DNA of 64,000 nt from Dromiciops gliroides (GCF_019393635.1 NC_057864.1:80417882-80481881), one strand, 5' to 3'; counted from the stretch's first letter, positions 34,041 through 44,866 are shown. Translations and numbers: made by a program. Notes: generated from the sequence alone by a model not told the origin.

Positions 34041-34487
34041 TAGCCTGGTGGTTGCTCTCTCTGCCCGAGAAATCACCCCACTCCAATCTATCCTTTGCCC
34101 AACTGTCAAAGTGTTCTTCCCAAAGCTCAGTTCTGACCATATTACACCCTACTCAATAAACTCCAGTGACACCATATCATTTATAGGATCTAATATAAAA
34201 TCTTTTGTTTGGCATACAAAGCCCTTTAGAACCAAATTCTCCAACTGCCTTTCCATGCTTGTATCTTGCTCCACTCCATCCATTATGCGATCACGTGACA
34301 CTGGTCTCCTTGCTGTTGCTTATACAACACGCTCCATGTCCTGACTCTGGGGATTTTCACTGGCTTTCCGTATATGGAATTCCCTTCCTCCTCTTCCCTG
34401 CCTCCTGGTTTCTCTGGCTCCTTGCAGGGCACAGGTAAAATCCTAATTTCTACAGGAAACCTTTTCCCGAGTCCACTGCTTTGGGTA

Positions 34488-35032
34488 TATAGGTTGTTCA
34501 AAAGGGCCAGCATCTTTGGTATGAGAGCTCGCCTCAGCAAGCTCATCCACCTTTGTTGTCCACCTATTTTCCAATTCTCATCTATGGCTCCAAAAAGCTG
34601 TGGCATGCTTAGCAGCCACACCCTGGTAAACCATCTGGGTAGATTTGCGGAACAAGGTTAAGGCCTAAAACCAACAGGCCTCAGAACTGTTGGTGAGTTG
34701 GGGGGATTTCTACTCTAAGCATGTGAAGACTTCCCCTGGCATAATGGGTAGATTAGAACAATTTATTCCAAGTTCATCAAGGCAGCTGAAGCAGGTACTG
34801 TGGAGCACTTAGAGCTCGGTCAGACATTGAAGACGTCAGGGCCATCCAGTGCATCTCAGGTTATTATCGGTCATCTTGACTTTTGTCTCGCCACTGGACA
34901 CAAATGATGTGGAAGAGGGCGAGGCTGAGGACTTTGTGTGACTCTGCCACTCTTAAATCCAATTCACATTCAAGTCACGACATCACCACATGATGTCACT
35001 GGTCCTTTTTGAAAATGAAAGATGAACGACTT
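34488..35032 (+). repeat. Family-B repeat (0.54 kb), fullest copy
   Basis: It matches the reverse complement of 54556-55090 along its length. Shared blocks in order: GTTGTTCAAAAGGGCCAGC, CTATGGCTCCAAAAAGC, GGTAAACCATCTGGG, GTTGGTGAGTTG, GAAGCAGGTACTGTGGAG, GTCTCGCCACTGGACACAAA, GACTTTGTGTGACTCTGCC, then CTTTTTGAAAATGAAAGATG. It splits an L2 copy, so it was an insertion. No long open frame. Confidence 0.8.
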
Positions 35033-35407
35033 TTAATGCCTTCCTTCTGTTGATTTCTATATTCATTATATATTTTATTTGTTCATAGTTATTTGTATGT
35101 CATCTCTCCCATTATATTGTGAACTCGTTGAAAGCAGGGACTGTCTTTTGCCTTTTTTCCATTCCTAGCACTCAATACAGTGCCTGGAACATAGTAGGCA
35201 CTTAAATGTTCATTGACTGATTGAAGTAAGGTGCTTTGCAAACCTTAAAGCACTATATAAATGCTAGTTATTATTATGTTAACATATGTACACATGCACA
35301 CACATAAATAGTGTGACGGGTAAAACTAAATGCGTGTAGTCACCCTACCTGCCCCTTGTGTGGGGAAAGCTAACTAGGAAACAGTTTAGTAATATTCTCA
35401 CAATAGT

Positions 35408-35440
35408 TAGATAGATGGATGGATGGATGGATAGATAAAT

Positions 35441-35503
<63 letters not shown>
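35408..35503. repeat. (GATA)/(GGAT) microsatellite
   Basis: Mixed GATA, GGAT and GATA blocks. The longest pure run is about 15 GATA units at 35441-35503. Confidence 0.97.
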
Positions 35504-36080
35504 GACAGATCTAGAACAAGGGCTATATTCTATGTTCTAGCTTTTGCCTGAATTTGTTTGAGCTTGAATTTCCAACTATTTTTAAACAATACTTTTTCAT
35601 GTGAGAAGCAACCATCAGATAGGGATAAGTGGTTACAGAAATTTAGAGTTACAATAAATTCTTCCAAACAGGAAATTTTTGTTTTCTCTTCTGACTTTAG
35701 AAAGAAGATAAGATGTCTCCTTAACATAAAAAGCTCATCATTATCCTGCTTACTCATGAGTTGTTGAAGAGACAGCAATCACTTCCTGAGGGAATTTAGA
35801 AAAGTGCATTTGTTAAGGTAAACTAAAGCCAGCTGTTTACTTGAGTAAAAATAGCAGAGAAATACAACATGAAATTAAGTCTGGTTTGTTTTTTTCCTGG
35901 AGCAAGGGGGCTAGATGACTTTTTGCGCCTCCTTCCAAATGTTCACTCTCACTCTCTTCACCTCACTTCTGTTTGTGCATATATTAAGTACTTTGTAATG
36001 CTAAGATTCTATAACTTCCACCTGTTTGTAATTGTTCTGCATTAGTTGACACATTGCTAAGCTTGATGGGTTTGAACAAT
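35504..36080. other. Unassigned sequence
   Basis: Overlapping frames on both strands at 35530-35778 have no repeat origin that I recognise and no domain signature. I do not call a gene. Confidence 0.45.
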
Positions 36081-36084
36081 AGTG

Positions 36085-36305
36085 ATAGCTTTCCTTTAAA
36101 TGGCATGTTGAAGTTAACAAAAATGCTTTTCTTATAGCAATCCTACTAGAAAGGTAGAATAGGTATTATTATTCCTACTTTACAGATCAGAACACTGAGG
36201 AGGTTTGTAGGGGCTAAGTGATGTGTTGCAGTGTCACATGGGGCTAGCATTATTTGAATTGACATTTAAACCCTTATATCATGTGCCTCTAATTCCAACA
36301 CTCCT
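36085..36305 (-). mobile_element. MIR-type CORE-SINE, diverged
   Basis: TTATTCCTACTTTACAGATCAGAACACTGAGG and GGGCTAAGTGATGTGTTGCAG are the reversed CORE region. Confidence 0.65.
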
Positions 36306-36364
36306 CTTACACCATGCAAGGAAATATCTCTTTAAAGTACTATATAAATGTAGTTTACTATTAA

Positions 36365-36690
36365 AAAACATGATGAGCATGATGCTATCAGAAAAACCTA
36401 GAAAGACCTACATAAGCTGATGCAATGTGAAATGTACTGTATACAAAATAACAGCAATACTATAAGATGATCTGCTGTGAATAACTTGCTTATTTTCAGC
36501 AATGCAATGATCCAAGACAACTCTGAAGGTCCTGTGAAAAATGCAGTCCATCTACAGAGAGAGAACTGATGCTGTCTGAATACAGATTGAAGCATAATTT
36601 TTTTGTTAGTTCCTTTATATGAAGTTTTGTTTTTATCTGTTTTTTCACAACCTGGCTAATGTGGAAATGTTTTGCATGAAAAAAAGAAAA
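36365..36690 (+). mobile_element. L1 LINE 3' fragment
   Basis: CAGAAAAACCTAGAAAGACC, AATGCAATGATCCAAGACAAC, GAACTGATGCTGTCTGAATACAG and CACAACCTGGCTAATGTGGAAATG follow the L1 3'-untranslated order. The minus-strand frame 36496-36828 is an antisense shadow. Confidence 0.85.
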
Positions 36691-37205
36691 TGATGGGAAT
36701 TTTGGGAGACAGTGCAACCTGAGAGTCTGTGAGCAATAAGGAAGGGGGTACAAAGCATAGTATAGTATAGTATGATTTTCAAGGAGTAAATTGTAGAGTT
36801 TGCATACTGGATAGATTTCATGTCTCAATTCTCTAAAAGGAAAAATTAGTCAAGAAGGATGAGAGGCCAGAGAAATATTGAGAATAAAATTTTATCAGTC
36901 AAATTGAAATGAATTCTAAGAAAGAAAAGTACCTAACAGCACACCCAGAGAAAACTCTAAGTATGTATATGAGTTCAAAATATGGAGAAGGTGTAGGTAG
37001 TTCCTTATTTAATGAATTTTTTTCCTAATTAGGGACTATGTTCACTTGTTTCCACCCTGAGTCTGGAGTGCATTGCTTGCTGTCAGTGCACTATAAATTT
37101 GGAGATTAAGGTCTTGGCCACCCTGACATAGTAAGGAGTCTGCTAATCACTGAGACACAGTTTTGTTATACTCTATTACTCTAGTTTCGAATTCATGACA
37201 TACTT
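36691..37205. other. Unassigned sequence
   Basis: No recognised family. A short (ATAGT)n run lies near 36758-36775. Confidence 0.4.
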
Positions 37206-37209
37206 TATG

Positions 37210-37400
37210 TGGCTCAAGTTATAGAATGTCTACATTGTGACTTGGAGTCAGGAACTTCTGACATAAACTGTGTTACCAATGGAGGTCAGTCATAATCTCG
37301 TGGAGCTTCAGTTTCCTCATCTATCAAAAAATGAGAGGGTTAAACTAGATGGTCTTTAAGGGTGCTTTCTGTTCTAAATCTATGATCTATGTTCCTATCA
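37210..37400 (+). mobile_element. MIR-type CORE-SINE, diverged
   Basis: CTTCAGTTTCCTCATCTATC, GGGTTAAACTAGATGGTC and TTCTAAATCTATGATC mark the 3' half. Confidence 0.65.
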
Positions 37401-37504
37401 TCTTGGAATCTCAGAAGATAAGCTTTGTACATTCTCCAGTGTACTATGAAGGCAACTCATAGTTGGTTTTCTGCTTACCATTGCCTTTCCACGTCCACTA
37501 GGGA

Positions 37505-37712
37505 GTTGTCATAGGCTAATGGAACAAGCGTTGGGTCAGTTAGAAGATCTCATGAGTCTTGATTCTGCCCCCTAAGTTATATGACTTTGACCAAGTTGTT
37601 TCCCCTTTCTAAGTCTTAATTTCCTCATCTCTTTAGGGAGGATAACACTTTACTTATGTCACAAAACTATTGTGAGGATCAAATGGGATCCCATATATGA
37701 ATGTAACTACTT
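37505..37712 (+). mobile_element. MIR-type CORE-SINE
   Basis: GATTCTGCCCCCTAAGTTATATGACTTTGACC, CTTAATTTCCTCATCTC and ACTATTGTGAGGATCAAATGG. Confidence 0.7.
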
Positions 37713-37774
37713 TTGGGTTTTTTCCTTTCTTTGTTTGTTTGTTTCTTTTTCTTTTCTTTTTTTTTTTTAGCAAC

Positions 37775-37908
37775 AGAAAGGCTGCCCTGGCACAGTGAAT
37801 GAGAGATAGGCCTTTGGAATCAGTAAGATTGAGATTCAAGACATTCCTCTGCTTCAAACTAGCTGTATGACCCTGGGCAAGCTACTTAACCTCTCAAAGG
37901 ACTCTCTA
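37775..37908 (+). mobile_element. MIR/tRNA-headed SINE fragment
   Basis: CTGCCCTGGCACAGTGAATGAG head and TAGCTGTATGACCCTGGGCAAGCTACTTAACC. Confidence 0.75.
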
Positions 37909-38059
37909 AAAGATATGTTACCTATGAGTTGCTCAATTACATTAGTGGATTAAGTTCCCAAATGGGAAGTCCATTCACCAATTAAAGCCAGATCTCCTAA
38001 TGCAATCACAGCCACTCAAAAAAAAAGGCCACAATGAATAGCAAAGATGGTAAGTCTGG

Positions 38060-38600
38060 TGCCAAACCTCCTCCCTTATTTCATATGACCCATTAATACT
38101 CTATACTGTTTCATAAATTCCAAGTTCTAACTCCTAACTCTGAATTCATGAAAGTCAAACCTGATGCCTGGAATATACTTCTTCTCATCTCTGATTTCTA
38201 GAATCCTTGTCTTCCTTCAAAGCTCAGAGCCTCTTAAATAACCTTTATAAGTCCAAATACTAACTCTGTTGCTTTGTACCATGTAACTTTGGGCAAGTCA
38301 CTTCTATCTGGGTCTTATCCTCTTCATTTATAAAGTGAAAAGGTTTGAGTATATGACCCCATCCCCACCCCCCCAAGTTCCCTTCTAGGACTAGAACTAT
38401 TCTATCCCCAGTTAATATGGTCTTTCTTCTCAGCTTACCTTGAAGTTACCTCTTCAAAATTATTTCTCTGCGTACATGCGTCTGTTGAACTCCTTGAAGT
38501 CAGTATTTTTGTTTTTGTTTTTGTATCCAGAGTGCAAAACCTTGTGCCTTGCCTAATATGTGGTTAATAAATGCTTATTGATTTGAATGGAATTGAATTC
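38060..38600 (+). mobile_element. L2 LINE 3' pieces with an embedded MIR fragment
   Basis: L2-like 38060-38255 (AAAGCTCAGAGCCTCTTAAATAACC) and 38410-38600 (GAACTCCTTGAAGTCAG, GGTTAATAAATGCTTATTGA) flank a MIR fragment at about 38258-38385 (AACTTTGGGCAAGTCACTTC). Confidence 0.65.
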
Positions 38601-39018
38601 CTTTCCATCAGGAGTTATTCAGCCAGTAATGACGTAGTTTTTCAAAACTTCCTTGTCATAGCTGGTCCAGACTACTTTTGTTCTGCTTATAATAAATTCT
38701 CCACCTATCAAAGATGTTAGCTTTGATTAATCAGTATGCTAGGTCCACACAGCTATAGGATTCTAAGATTCCTTTACCACTGATTTTTCACAAAACCCTT
38801 CTCATAGCAATCATTTGACATTTGCTTTTCCTTAAAATTGCATGATAATGGGAGTGGGGACAATTAATAATTCAAGCCCACATGTTATGTTGATGTTTCA
38901 GAATTTTAACCAATAGCTTTAACTTTATACTCCTTCAAACCTTTCACTAGAGCTGGTAACAAAACACAAATGGGCTTCCTTCTGTTTATCCTCTTCCCTT
39001 TCACTTGATCACTCTCTG
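38601..39018. other. Unassigned sequence
   Basis: No recognised repeat or gene. Confidence 0.4.
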
Positions 39019-39125
39019 TTGGAATGTGGAAGAGATTAGTTGTTAAAAGATAGCTGGAGAATCCGGGACAAGCTGCCCCAGATTCTCCAGCTATCTTTTA
39101 ACAACTAATCTCTTCCACATTCCAA
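39019..39125. repeat. Perfect 45-bp inverted repeat with 17-nt spacer
   Basis: The left arm 39019-39063 and right arm 39081-39125 are exact reverse complements. The spacer 39064-39080 is cgggacaagctgcccca. Pairing fails one base outside (g39018/t39126) and inside. The right arm ends where a 5'-truncated SINE begins, so the rearrangement removed the SINE head. Confidence 0.96.
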
Positions 39126-39209
39126 TCTGGCCTTAGACAGTTGACACTTACTAGTTGTGTGACCCTGGGCAAGCCACTTAACCCTCATTGTCCAACAACA
39201 AAAAAGAAA
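39124..39209 (+). mobile_element. MAR1/WSINE1-type SINE, 5'-truncated
   Basis: Only the 3' part is present (CTGGCCTTAGACAGTTGACACTTACTAG to CACTTAACCCTCATTG), with an A-rich tail. The first half is missing at the edge of the inverted repeat. Confidence 0.88.
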
Positions 39210-39261
39210 GACAGCTAAGAGCAAAAGGTCTAGATAATTCACTACCTGGATATGTTACTCA

Positions 39262-39772
39262 TTTGGGGTAGCTAGGTGGCATAGTGGATAGAGCACTGGG
39301 CCTGAAGTTAGGAAGACACGAGTTTTGAATCTCACCTCAGACACTTACTAGCTGTGTAAGACTATACAAATTTGTAATTTGTTTTGTTTTTCTTATATTC
39401 TTTCTTCTTTCTTTTGCAGGGCAATGAGGGTTAAGTGACTTGCCCAGGGTCACACAGCTAGTGAGTGTGAAGTGTCTGAAGCCAGATTTGAAGTCAAGTC
39501 CTCCTGAATCCAGGTCCAGTGCTTTATCCACTGTGCCACCTAGGTGCCCCACTAGCAGTGTGATCCTGGGCAAGTCACTTAACCCCAAATCCCTTAAAAA
39601 TGTGGGGCCATCTCCAGTCGTCCTGATGTATGTCTTGCCACTGATCTCAGATGGCTCTGGAAGAGAGAGTGAGGTTGCTGACTTTGCACACCCCCCTCCC
39701 TCACTTAAATCCAATCCTCTACAAGTCATGATATCACTCTGATTTCATGGTCCTCTTCAAGAAAAAAGGAAA
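39262..39772 (+). mobile_element. tRNA-headed SINE with a family-B-like 3' tail, interrupted by a SINE
   Basis: The head (GGTAGCTAGGTGGCATAGTGG) runs to 39357 and resumes at 39551 after the nested SINE. From about 39601 it continues as GTGGGGCCATCTCCAGTCGTC, GTCTTGCCACTGATCTCAGATGG, GTTGCTGACTTTGCACACC and GGTCCTCTTCAAG. That tail is the same 3' module as in family B. Confidence 0.75.
39358..39550 (-). mobile_element. MAR1/WSINE1-type SINE nested in a SINE
   Basis: Reverse-complement SINE flanked by actagctgtgt (39347-39357) and actagcagtgt (39551-39561), one mismatch. The flanks are consecutive parts of the plus-strand host SINE. Confidence 0.9.
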
Positions 39773-40175
39773 ACAACAATAAGATTACTCATTTAAAGTT
39801 GAGAGTTGACAGTACACCAATAGATAATACCAAAAGTGAGAAAATGGCCATCTGCGACATACAATGGAGTCACCTAATCTGTCTCAAACAAAGTCATGCC
39901 ATGGAGAAGGGAGAGAATGACATGTTGAAATAAGCAATATTCTTTTCATCATTCTTTCACCAGGCTCACACTCAGGACATCATGCTATCTGTCTATCTGA
40001 AAAACTACCCTCTAGAAACACCTTCCAGAAGTCATGGGGTAGTTCACTCAGCATTAAAACTTCATCTTTAGGCTGAGCTATCTAGATTGCCAAATGAGTG
40101 CAAACTCATCTAACCCATTATTTCCACCCTGCCCCAAATAAGACCAACGTAACCCGGATGGTTTGTCATCTGGGC
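39773..40175. other. Unassigned sequence
   Basis: No firmly recognised repeat; some of it may be decayed L2. Confidence 0.35.
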
Positions 40176-40177
40176 TT

Positions 40178-40447
40178 ACCCTGATAATTCCCACTCCTTT
40201 CCAATTCTGACTTTGGGAAAAGTCATTGAATTAACACTAACATTGGAAAGGTAATGACATGCCTTATAACTCCACTCAACATTCCTGTGACTCCCCAGAC
40301 CAAAACTCTCTGGCCAACACTCTCCATTATGTGTGGTGTCCCTCTATTAGAATATGCTTCCTTTGAGGGCAGTGATTTCTCACTTTTGCATTTGTATGCC
40401 TAGAGACTAACATAATGTCTGACCCAAAGAAGGCATTGAATAAATTA
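40178..40447 (+). mobile_element. L2 LINE 3' end, diverged
   Basis: ATTAGAATATGCTTCCTTTGAGGGCAGTG, AACATAATGTCTGACCCAAAG and GGCATTGAATAAATT match the L2 terminal order. Confidence 0.65.
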
Positions 40448-40555
40448 ATTTTATTACATTTTACATTAATTAATCCATCAGCAAGTGCTTAATCTACAAG
40501 CAATGTACACTAAACATAGTTCTGTATGGAGAACAATATTAGAAAGAGGCAAGTG

Positions 40556-40706
40556 GGGGCAGCTAGGTGGCTCAGTGGATAGAGCACCAGCCCTGGAGTC
40601 AGGAGTACCTGAGTTCAAATCGGGCCTCAGACACTTAACACTTACTAGCTGTGTGACCCTGGGCAAGTCACTTAACCCCAATTGCCTCTCTTAAAAAAAA
40701 AAAAAA
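40556..40706 (+). mobile_element. MAR1/WSINE1-type SINE with 15-bp TSD
   Basis: Complete, low-divergence SINE with a poly-A tail, flanked by agaaagaggcaagtg (40541-40555) and agaatgaggcaagtg (40707-40721), one mismatch. Confidence 0.96.
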
Positions 40707-40721
40707 AGAATGAGGCAAGTG

Positions 40722-41885
40722 TGGAGTTTTGGGTTTTTGTTTTTACTTGAAGATTCTTGCAAGTCTTTTTCTTCTAGGAAATGAAGAAATTCTAAAAAGC
40801 TTAAAGTTTTATGGGCTTTTAAAATTTCCAATCTGTGATTTAGCAAGCAGATCTTTTGTGTTACTTTGTTTTTATTTTGCAAAGGATCAAAGTGTTTGTC
40901 TTAGATAATTGCATTGCAAGAAACAATTAAAAATGGCAAATCATGGTAGTTTATGGGGACCTCTGGCTAGCATTACAAATGAGATAACACATCTGTCTCT
41001 TAATAGGAAAGGCCTTCACAAGTCTTTTTCTTCACTAAATTTTCATTTGTACTTAAACTTATTTTACATTTTCATCCATGATAATCATCCTTTGCTTTGG
41101 TGTACAAGTGTGTTTTACAAGAACCCTAATGTTTCCAAATGCCTTTTTTTCCCCTGGTGCTTAATATATTCTCATGATTTAAGAGGCGTCAGTATACGAT
41201 ACCAACTTAGGTAAAAACTAGTTTTTTGTAGATCTACTTAGCCATTTACTAAGAGGAGAATCTTGGCTTCTAGATCTTTCAGTCCCTTTTTACTTTTGTG
41301 TGATTTGGAAATAATGTGGATGGAAATTGCTGCACCAGCTTCCAACTCCACCCCCATCTTGTTGCAGATGGTGATGCCCTTTTCCTCTATTCTTCCCAGA
41401 CATAGCTGAAAGAATTTCCAGGGTATTCCACTAGTAAACTGAACAAGAAGTAGATGGATAATTTTTGGCTTTTTCCAGTTACTGTACATTCCAGAACCAA
41501 TTTTAATTATAGTAATAAAAAAAATCCCTCTTCTCCTTCCCTAGAGGCCCACCATTAAACAACAAATAGATCTCTAAGTTAAAACACGAATATAAAAATC
41601 TTCTTTGAACTAAACCAATTTAATGAATATCGTATGCCAAGCATGAATTTGTTTAGATAAAATGGCTGTTCAAAGGTGTGATATTTAACACAAATTTTCA
41701 GTAAATATGCCCCAGTGTAGTTTACAAGTTGTTTTGAAATGGAATATTTAAGCAAAATTCCAAGTAAAATTTATCAAATGTAGCCATTTTGTCAAGATTC
41801 CGGGCTTCCCTAAAGAGAGTTTTGCTAAAGTTTTCAAGTTCACAAAATGCCACACTGGCTGTTTAGTGCTAGATTTAGTGTCTAA
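40722..41885. other. Unassigned sequence
   Basis: About 1.15 kb with no recognised repeat or gene. Frames 40909-41214 and 41238-41489 show no domain features and no splice-site support. Confidence 0.5.
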
Positions 41886-41887
41886 AG

Positions 41888-42222
41888 ATTGTGCATAGAG
41901 AACTGGACTTTGAATCAGGGAGACTTGTGTATAAATACCACCTCTGACACTTCCTATTTGTGTAACCATTAGCAGGGGGCTTACCTTCTCCCAGCCAAGT
42001 TCTTCATATGTAAAATGAGAATAATAATACCTGTGTTACCTACTTCACAGCATTGTTGTAAGGTTCAAATGGAATAATATGTAAAGCATTGAAAATATTA
42101 AAATATTATATCAACATCAGTATTGCTAACAGTGTAACTTGGAAAAGTCATGGACTCTCTCTGGGCCTTAGTTTTCTCATCTGTAAAATCAGGATTTGGG
42201 GTTAGATGGTCTCAGAGGAAGC
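41888..42222 (+). mobile_element. Two MIR-type CORE-SINE copies
   Basis: The first, at about 41888-42128, shows GAACTGGACTTTGAATCAGGG, CATATGTAAAATGAGAATAATAATACC and AGGTTCAAATGGAATAATATG. The second, at about 42130-42222, shows CTTAGTTTTCTCATCTGTAAAATCAGG. Confidence 0.7.
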
Positions 42223-42224
42223 TA

Positions 42225-42398
42225 AGGTAAAGTGGACCAGGCTGCCTTCGGAGGTAGAATATTTCCCTCAGTGGAGGTTTTCAAACAAACACTAGATAAT
42301 CCCATGTGTTCTATGATTTAGAAGTGAGTCTTATTCAAGTTTAGATTAGACTTATGGCATCCTAGAACCCTTACAAATTTGAGATTCTGAAATTTTGT
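42225..42398 (+). mobile_element. CR1/L3-like LINE 3' fragment
   Basis: AGTGGACCAGGCTGCCTTCGGAGG, TCAGTGGAGGTTTTCAAAC and a terminal GAGATTCTGAAA match the sense strand of the CR1/L3 3' end seen reversed at 20640. Confidence 0.65.
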
Positions 42399-42448
42399 AA
42401 CCATGATAATCTCGTTTTCCAAGTCAAAATTACTATAACTATTCTCAC

Positions 42449-42457
42449 ATATATATA

Positions 42458-42509
<52 letters not shown>

Positions 42510-42548
42510 TACACACACACACATATATATATATACACACACATATAT
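42449..42548. repeat. (TA)n/(CA)n microsatellite
   Basis: Alternating purine-pyrimidine sequence of TA, TG and CA units, ending close to the tail of the SINE at 42566. Confidence 0.95.
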
Positions 42549-42565
42549 CAATGTATATATTAAAA

Positions 42566-42707
42566 TTTTTTTTCTGTAGGGCAATGAGGGTTAAGTGACT
42601 TGCCCAGGGTCACAAAGCTAGTGTCAAGTGTCTCAGGTCAGATTTGAACTCAGGTCCCCCTGAATCCAGGGCAGGTGCTTTTTTCCACTATGCCACCTAG
42701 CTGCCCC
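42566..42707 (-). mobile_element. MAR1/WSINE1-type SINE
   Basis: Reverse-complement SINE with a small internal deletion after CACAAAGCTAGTG and the end CCACCTAGCTGCCCC. Confidence 0.92.
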
Positions 42708-42724
42708 TCATTGGACTCCTAAAT

Positions 42725-43405
42725 TCAATCAGTCTATCAACCAGCACTTATGAAGTGTCCATTATGTTCCAGACACCATGCCCACATTAAGGATACAAAT
42801 GTAAAATTGAGACAGTCCTTACTTTCAAGGAGCTGACTTATTGGGGGTTATAACTTATACACAGGTGAACAGATACATTATTTGTATGAAATTAACAGTC
42901 ACTTGGGGCTGGTAAAGGTATTAACAATTTTTGTTCAGCCATTTTTTATCATGTCTGACTGTGACTCCATTTGATGTTTTCTTGACATAGATACTGGAGT
43001 GGTTTGCCATTTCCTTTTCCAGCTCATTTTACAGATGAGGAAACAGAGACAAACAGGGTTAAGTGATTTACCCAGAGTTATACAGTTAATAAGTGCTTGA
43101 GGCCAGATTTGAACTCAGTAAGAGGAGTCTTCCTGACTCCAGGCCATGAACTCTATCCATTGCACCACTTAGTTGCCTGGATTTACAATAGGGTAAATCA
43201 GTAAAGGCCTCTTGAAAGAAGTGGTGATTAATTTGAGCCTTAAAAAGGGCTAAAGCCTTCTAGGGGTAAGAGGTGAGAAAGGAGGATGTTTCAGGTTTGA
43301 GAAAAAGCCTGTGCAAAGGTGTAAATTGGGAGAGAGAATCAGGTCTGTGGAATGAGGACGAAAGTATGGGTGGAGTGTGGACGAACATATAATCAGCTTG
43401 AAAGA
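42725..43405 (+). repeat. Dispersed repeat, family A, split by a SINE
   Basis: The 5' part is about 42725-42925 (TCAACCAGCACTTATGAAGTG, TTTCAAGGAGCTGACTTATTG). The rest is about 43180-43405 (AGGCCTCTTGAAAGAAGTGG, AAAAGCCTGTGCAAAGG). The long CORE-type SINE at 42930-43178 lies between. Confidence 0.65.
42930..43178 (-). mobile_element. Long CORE-type SINE
   Basis: TTGTTCAGCCATTTTTTATCATGTCTG, ATACTGGAGTGGTTTGCC, ACAGATGAGGAAACAGAGAC and the reversed head ATCCATTGCACCACTTAG. Confidence 0.85.
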
Positions 43406-43625
43406 GCTTTCAGGAAGACCCTTGTTGAATGGAATGGCTGAACCTCTTTGGTGCTAATTTGATTATGAGTAATTTGAGTCTCCATTAAGTGAATTTTTTA
43501 TCTAAGTAAATAAATGCTCAGAATAGTCAGTCTAAGAAAACCATGTTGTTGAAATGGCTGTATGAACTTACTTAATGGGCCCTGAGGGAAGAATTAATGA
43601 ACAGTTAATTAAAAGGTAATGGATA

Positions 43626-43791
43626 GGGGCAGCTAGGTGGCGCAGTGGATAGAGCACCGGCCCTAGAGTCAGGAGTACCTGGGTTCAAATCCGGCCTCAG
43701 ACACTTAACACTTACTAGCTGTGTGACCCTGGGCAAGTCACTTAACCCCAATTGCCTCACTAAAAAAACAAAAAAACAACCAAACAAAAAA
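43626..43791 (+). mobile_element. MAR1/WSINE1-type SINE with perfect 15-bp TSD
   Basis: The copy closest to an undamaged element: GGGGCAGCTAGGTGGCGCAGT head and GGGTTCAAATCC B-box, with a long A-rich tail. The duplication aaaaggtaatggata at 43611-43625 and 43792-43806 is perfect, so this is among the youngest insertions here. Confidence 0.97.
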
Positions 43792-43806
43792 AAAAGGTAA
43801 TGGATA

Positions 43807-44505
43807 TCCTTAATGGGGTTATATAGTATAGTACTCTACATTTTTCTACTTGATATAGTAGCTATTCAATTATACACAATCATACCTTCACTATAATTTC
43901 AGGGAAACCTAATTTTCAATGTCATTTTGTACTAAAGTATAGGGGAAAATTGGATTGAAAAATATAATTATCTGAACTGACATTGCAAAGTGCTAAAGCT
44001 AGATCCTGGAGTGGTACTACCACCTGTCCTGAATATACATTGTTGGTATGTCTTTCTAGTAGCACAGAAGTTGTCTATTTGTTTTTTCTCCTGGATCTCC
44101 TTCCCTTCCAATAGTCCCCGGGCATTGAAAGCCAATGTTGGGCCAGGAAGTTGGAGAATAGCAAGGATGGTGATTGTCATCACTACTCAGTAGTTAGGTC
44201 ACTGAGATGGGTTGGTCAGTTTCCTACTCAGTACCTCTCACAGGGAATGTCTTGGGTCTTAGAAGATTGCAAAGAATCAAGATCACTGAGATAATTGGTG
44301 CCCTCTGCCACTGGAGAACAGATCCTTGTTCAAACATGCTTATATTGGTTGATTATTATTTGGAAATGATGTCTTTCAATAAATTAGCCACATTCTTTTT
44401 TATTATTTCTAATAGGTTTGGTTTTCTAAAGGGACAAAGAAAAATATAAAGGTTAGTGGTTATCTCCGGTATATCCTATATCTATCCTGTTTGTACATAA
44501 TTGTT
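43807..44505. other. Unassigned sequence
   Basis: No recognised repeat or gene. Overlapping frames at 43968-44193 have no domain. Confidence 0.45.
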
Positions 44506-44507
44506 TA

Positions 44508-44790
44508 TTGGGCACCTGGGTGGAGTAATGGTTGGAGTTCTGGACCAAGAGTCAGGAAGACCTCTGGTTAAATCTAACCTCAGACTCTTATTAGTTGACT
44601 GACTCTGGCCAAGTCACTCAACCTTTATTTGCCTCAGTTTCCTCATCTGTAAATTGGAGGTAATAATAGTGCCTGTCTCACAGTGTTATTTGTGAGGACC
44701 AAATGAAATAACAATTGAAAAGCTTTCAGCATAGTACCTGGCATGTAGTAAGCACTATATAAAGGTTAGCCATTATAATTGCTTTCATGT
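44508..44790 (+). mobile_element. MIR-type CORE-SINE, nearly full length
   Basis: Head GGGCACCTGGGTGGAGTAATGG, GGCCAAGTCACTCAACC, CCTCAGTTTCCTCATCTG, AGGTAATAATAGTGCC and the 3' end TACCTGGCATGTAGTAAGCAC. Confidence 0.85.
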
Positions 44791-44866
44791 TGTCCCCACC
44801 ATTAGATTGTAAGCTCCTTGAGGGCAGGGAATATCTTTTCCTTTTTTCTTTATTGCCTTATTTCTT

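Larger units (their letters stand above)
33400..35235 (+). mobile_element. L2 LINE, 3' kilobase, split by a family-B repeat
   Basis: L2 ORF2-end and 3' sequence runs from about 33400 to 34487: CAACAAGGCTCTATCTTGG, AAACTCATCATCTTTCC, GACCATATTACACCCTACTC, GGCATACAAAGCCCTTTAGA and TATATGGAATTCCCTTCC. It resumes at about 35034 with GCCTTCCTTCTGTTGATTTC and ends at CAGTGCCTGGAACATAGTAGGC near 35210. Frames at 34048-34661 on both strands are L2 remnants or shadows. Confidence 0.85.

Noticed and set aside
35408..35503. CRISPR-like regular array
   Set aside because: A plain GATA/GGAT tetranucleotide microsatellite with no spacers.
35530..35778. 82-codon minus-strand frame in unassigned sequence
   Set aside because: No domain, no splice-site support, and an overlapping open frame on the other strand. 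Chance in low-stop sequence is sufficient.
43626..43700. tRNA gene candidate from A-box/B-box-like motifs
   Set aside because: The motifs are the internal promoter of the SINE head. No cloverleaf with a proper anticodon arm is evident.
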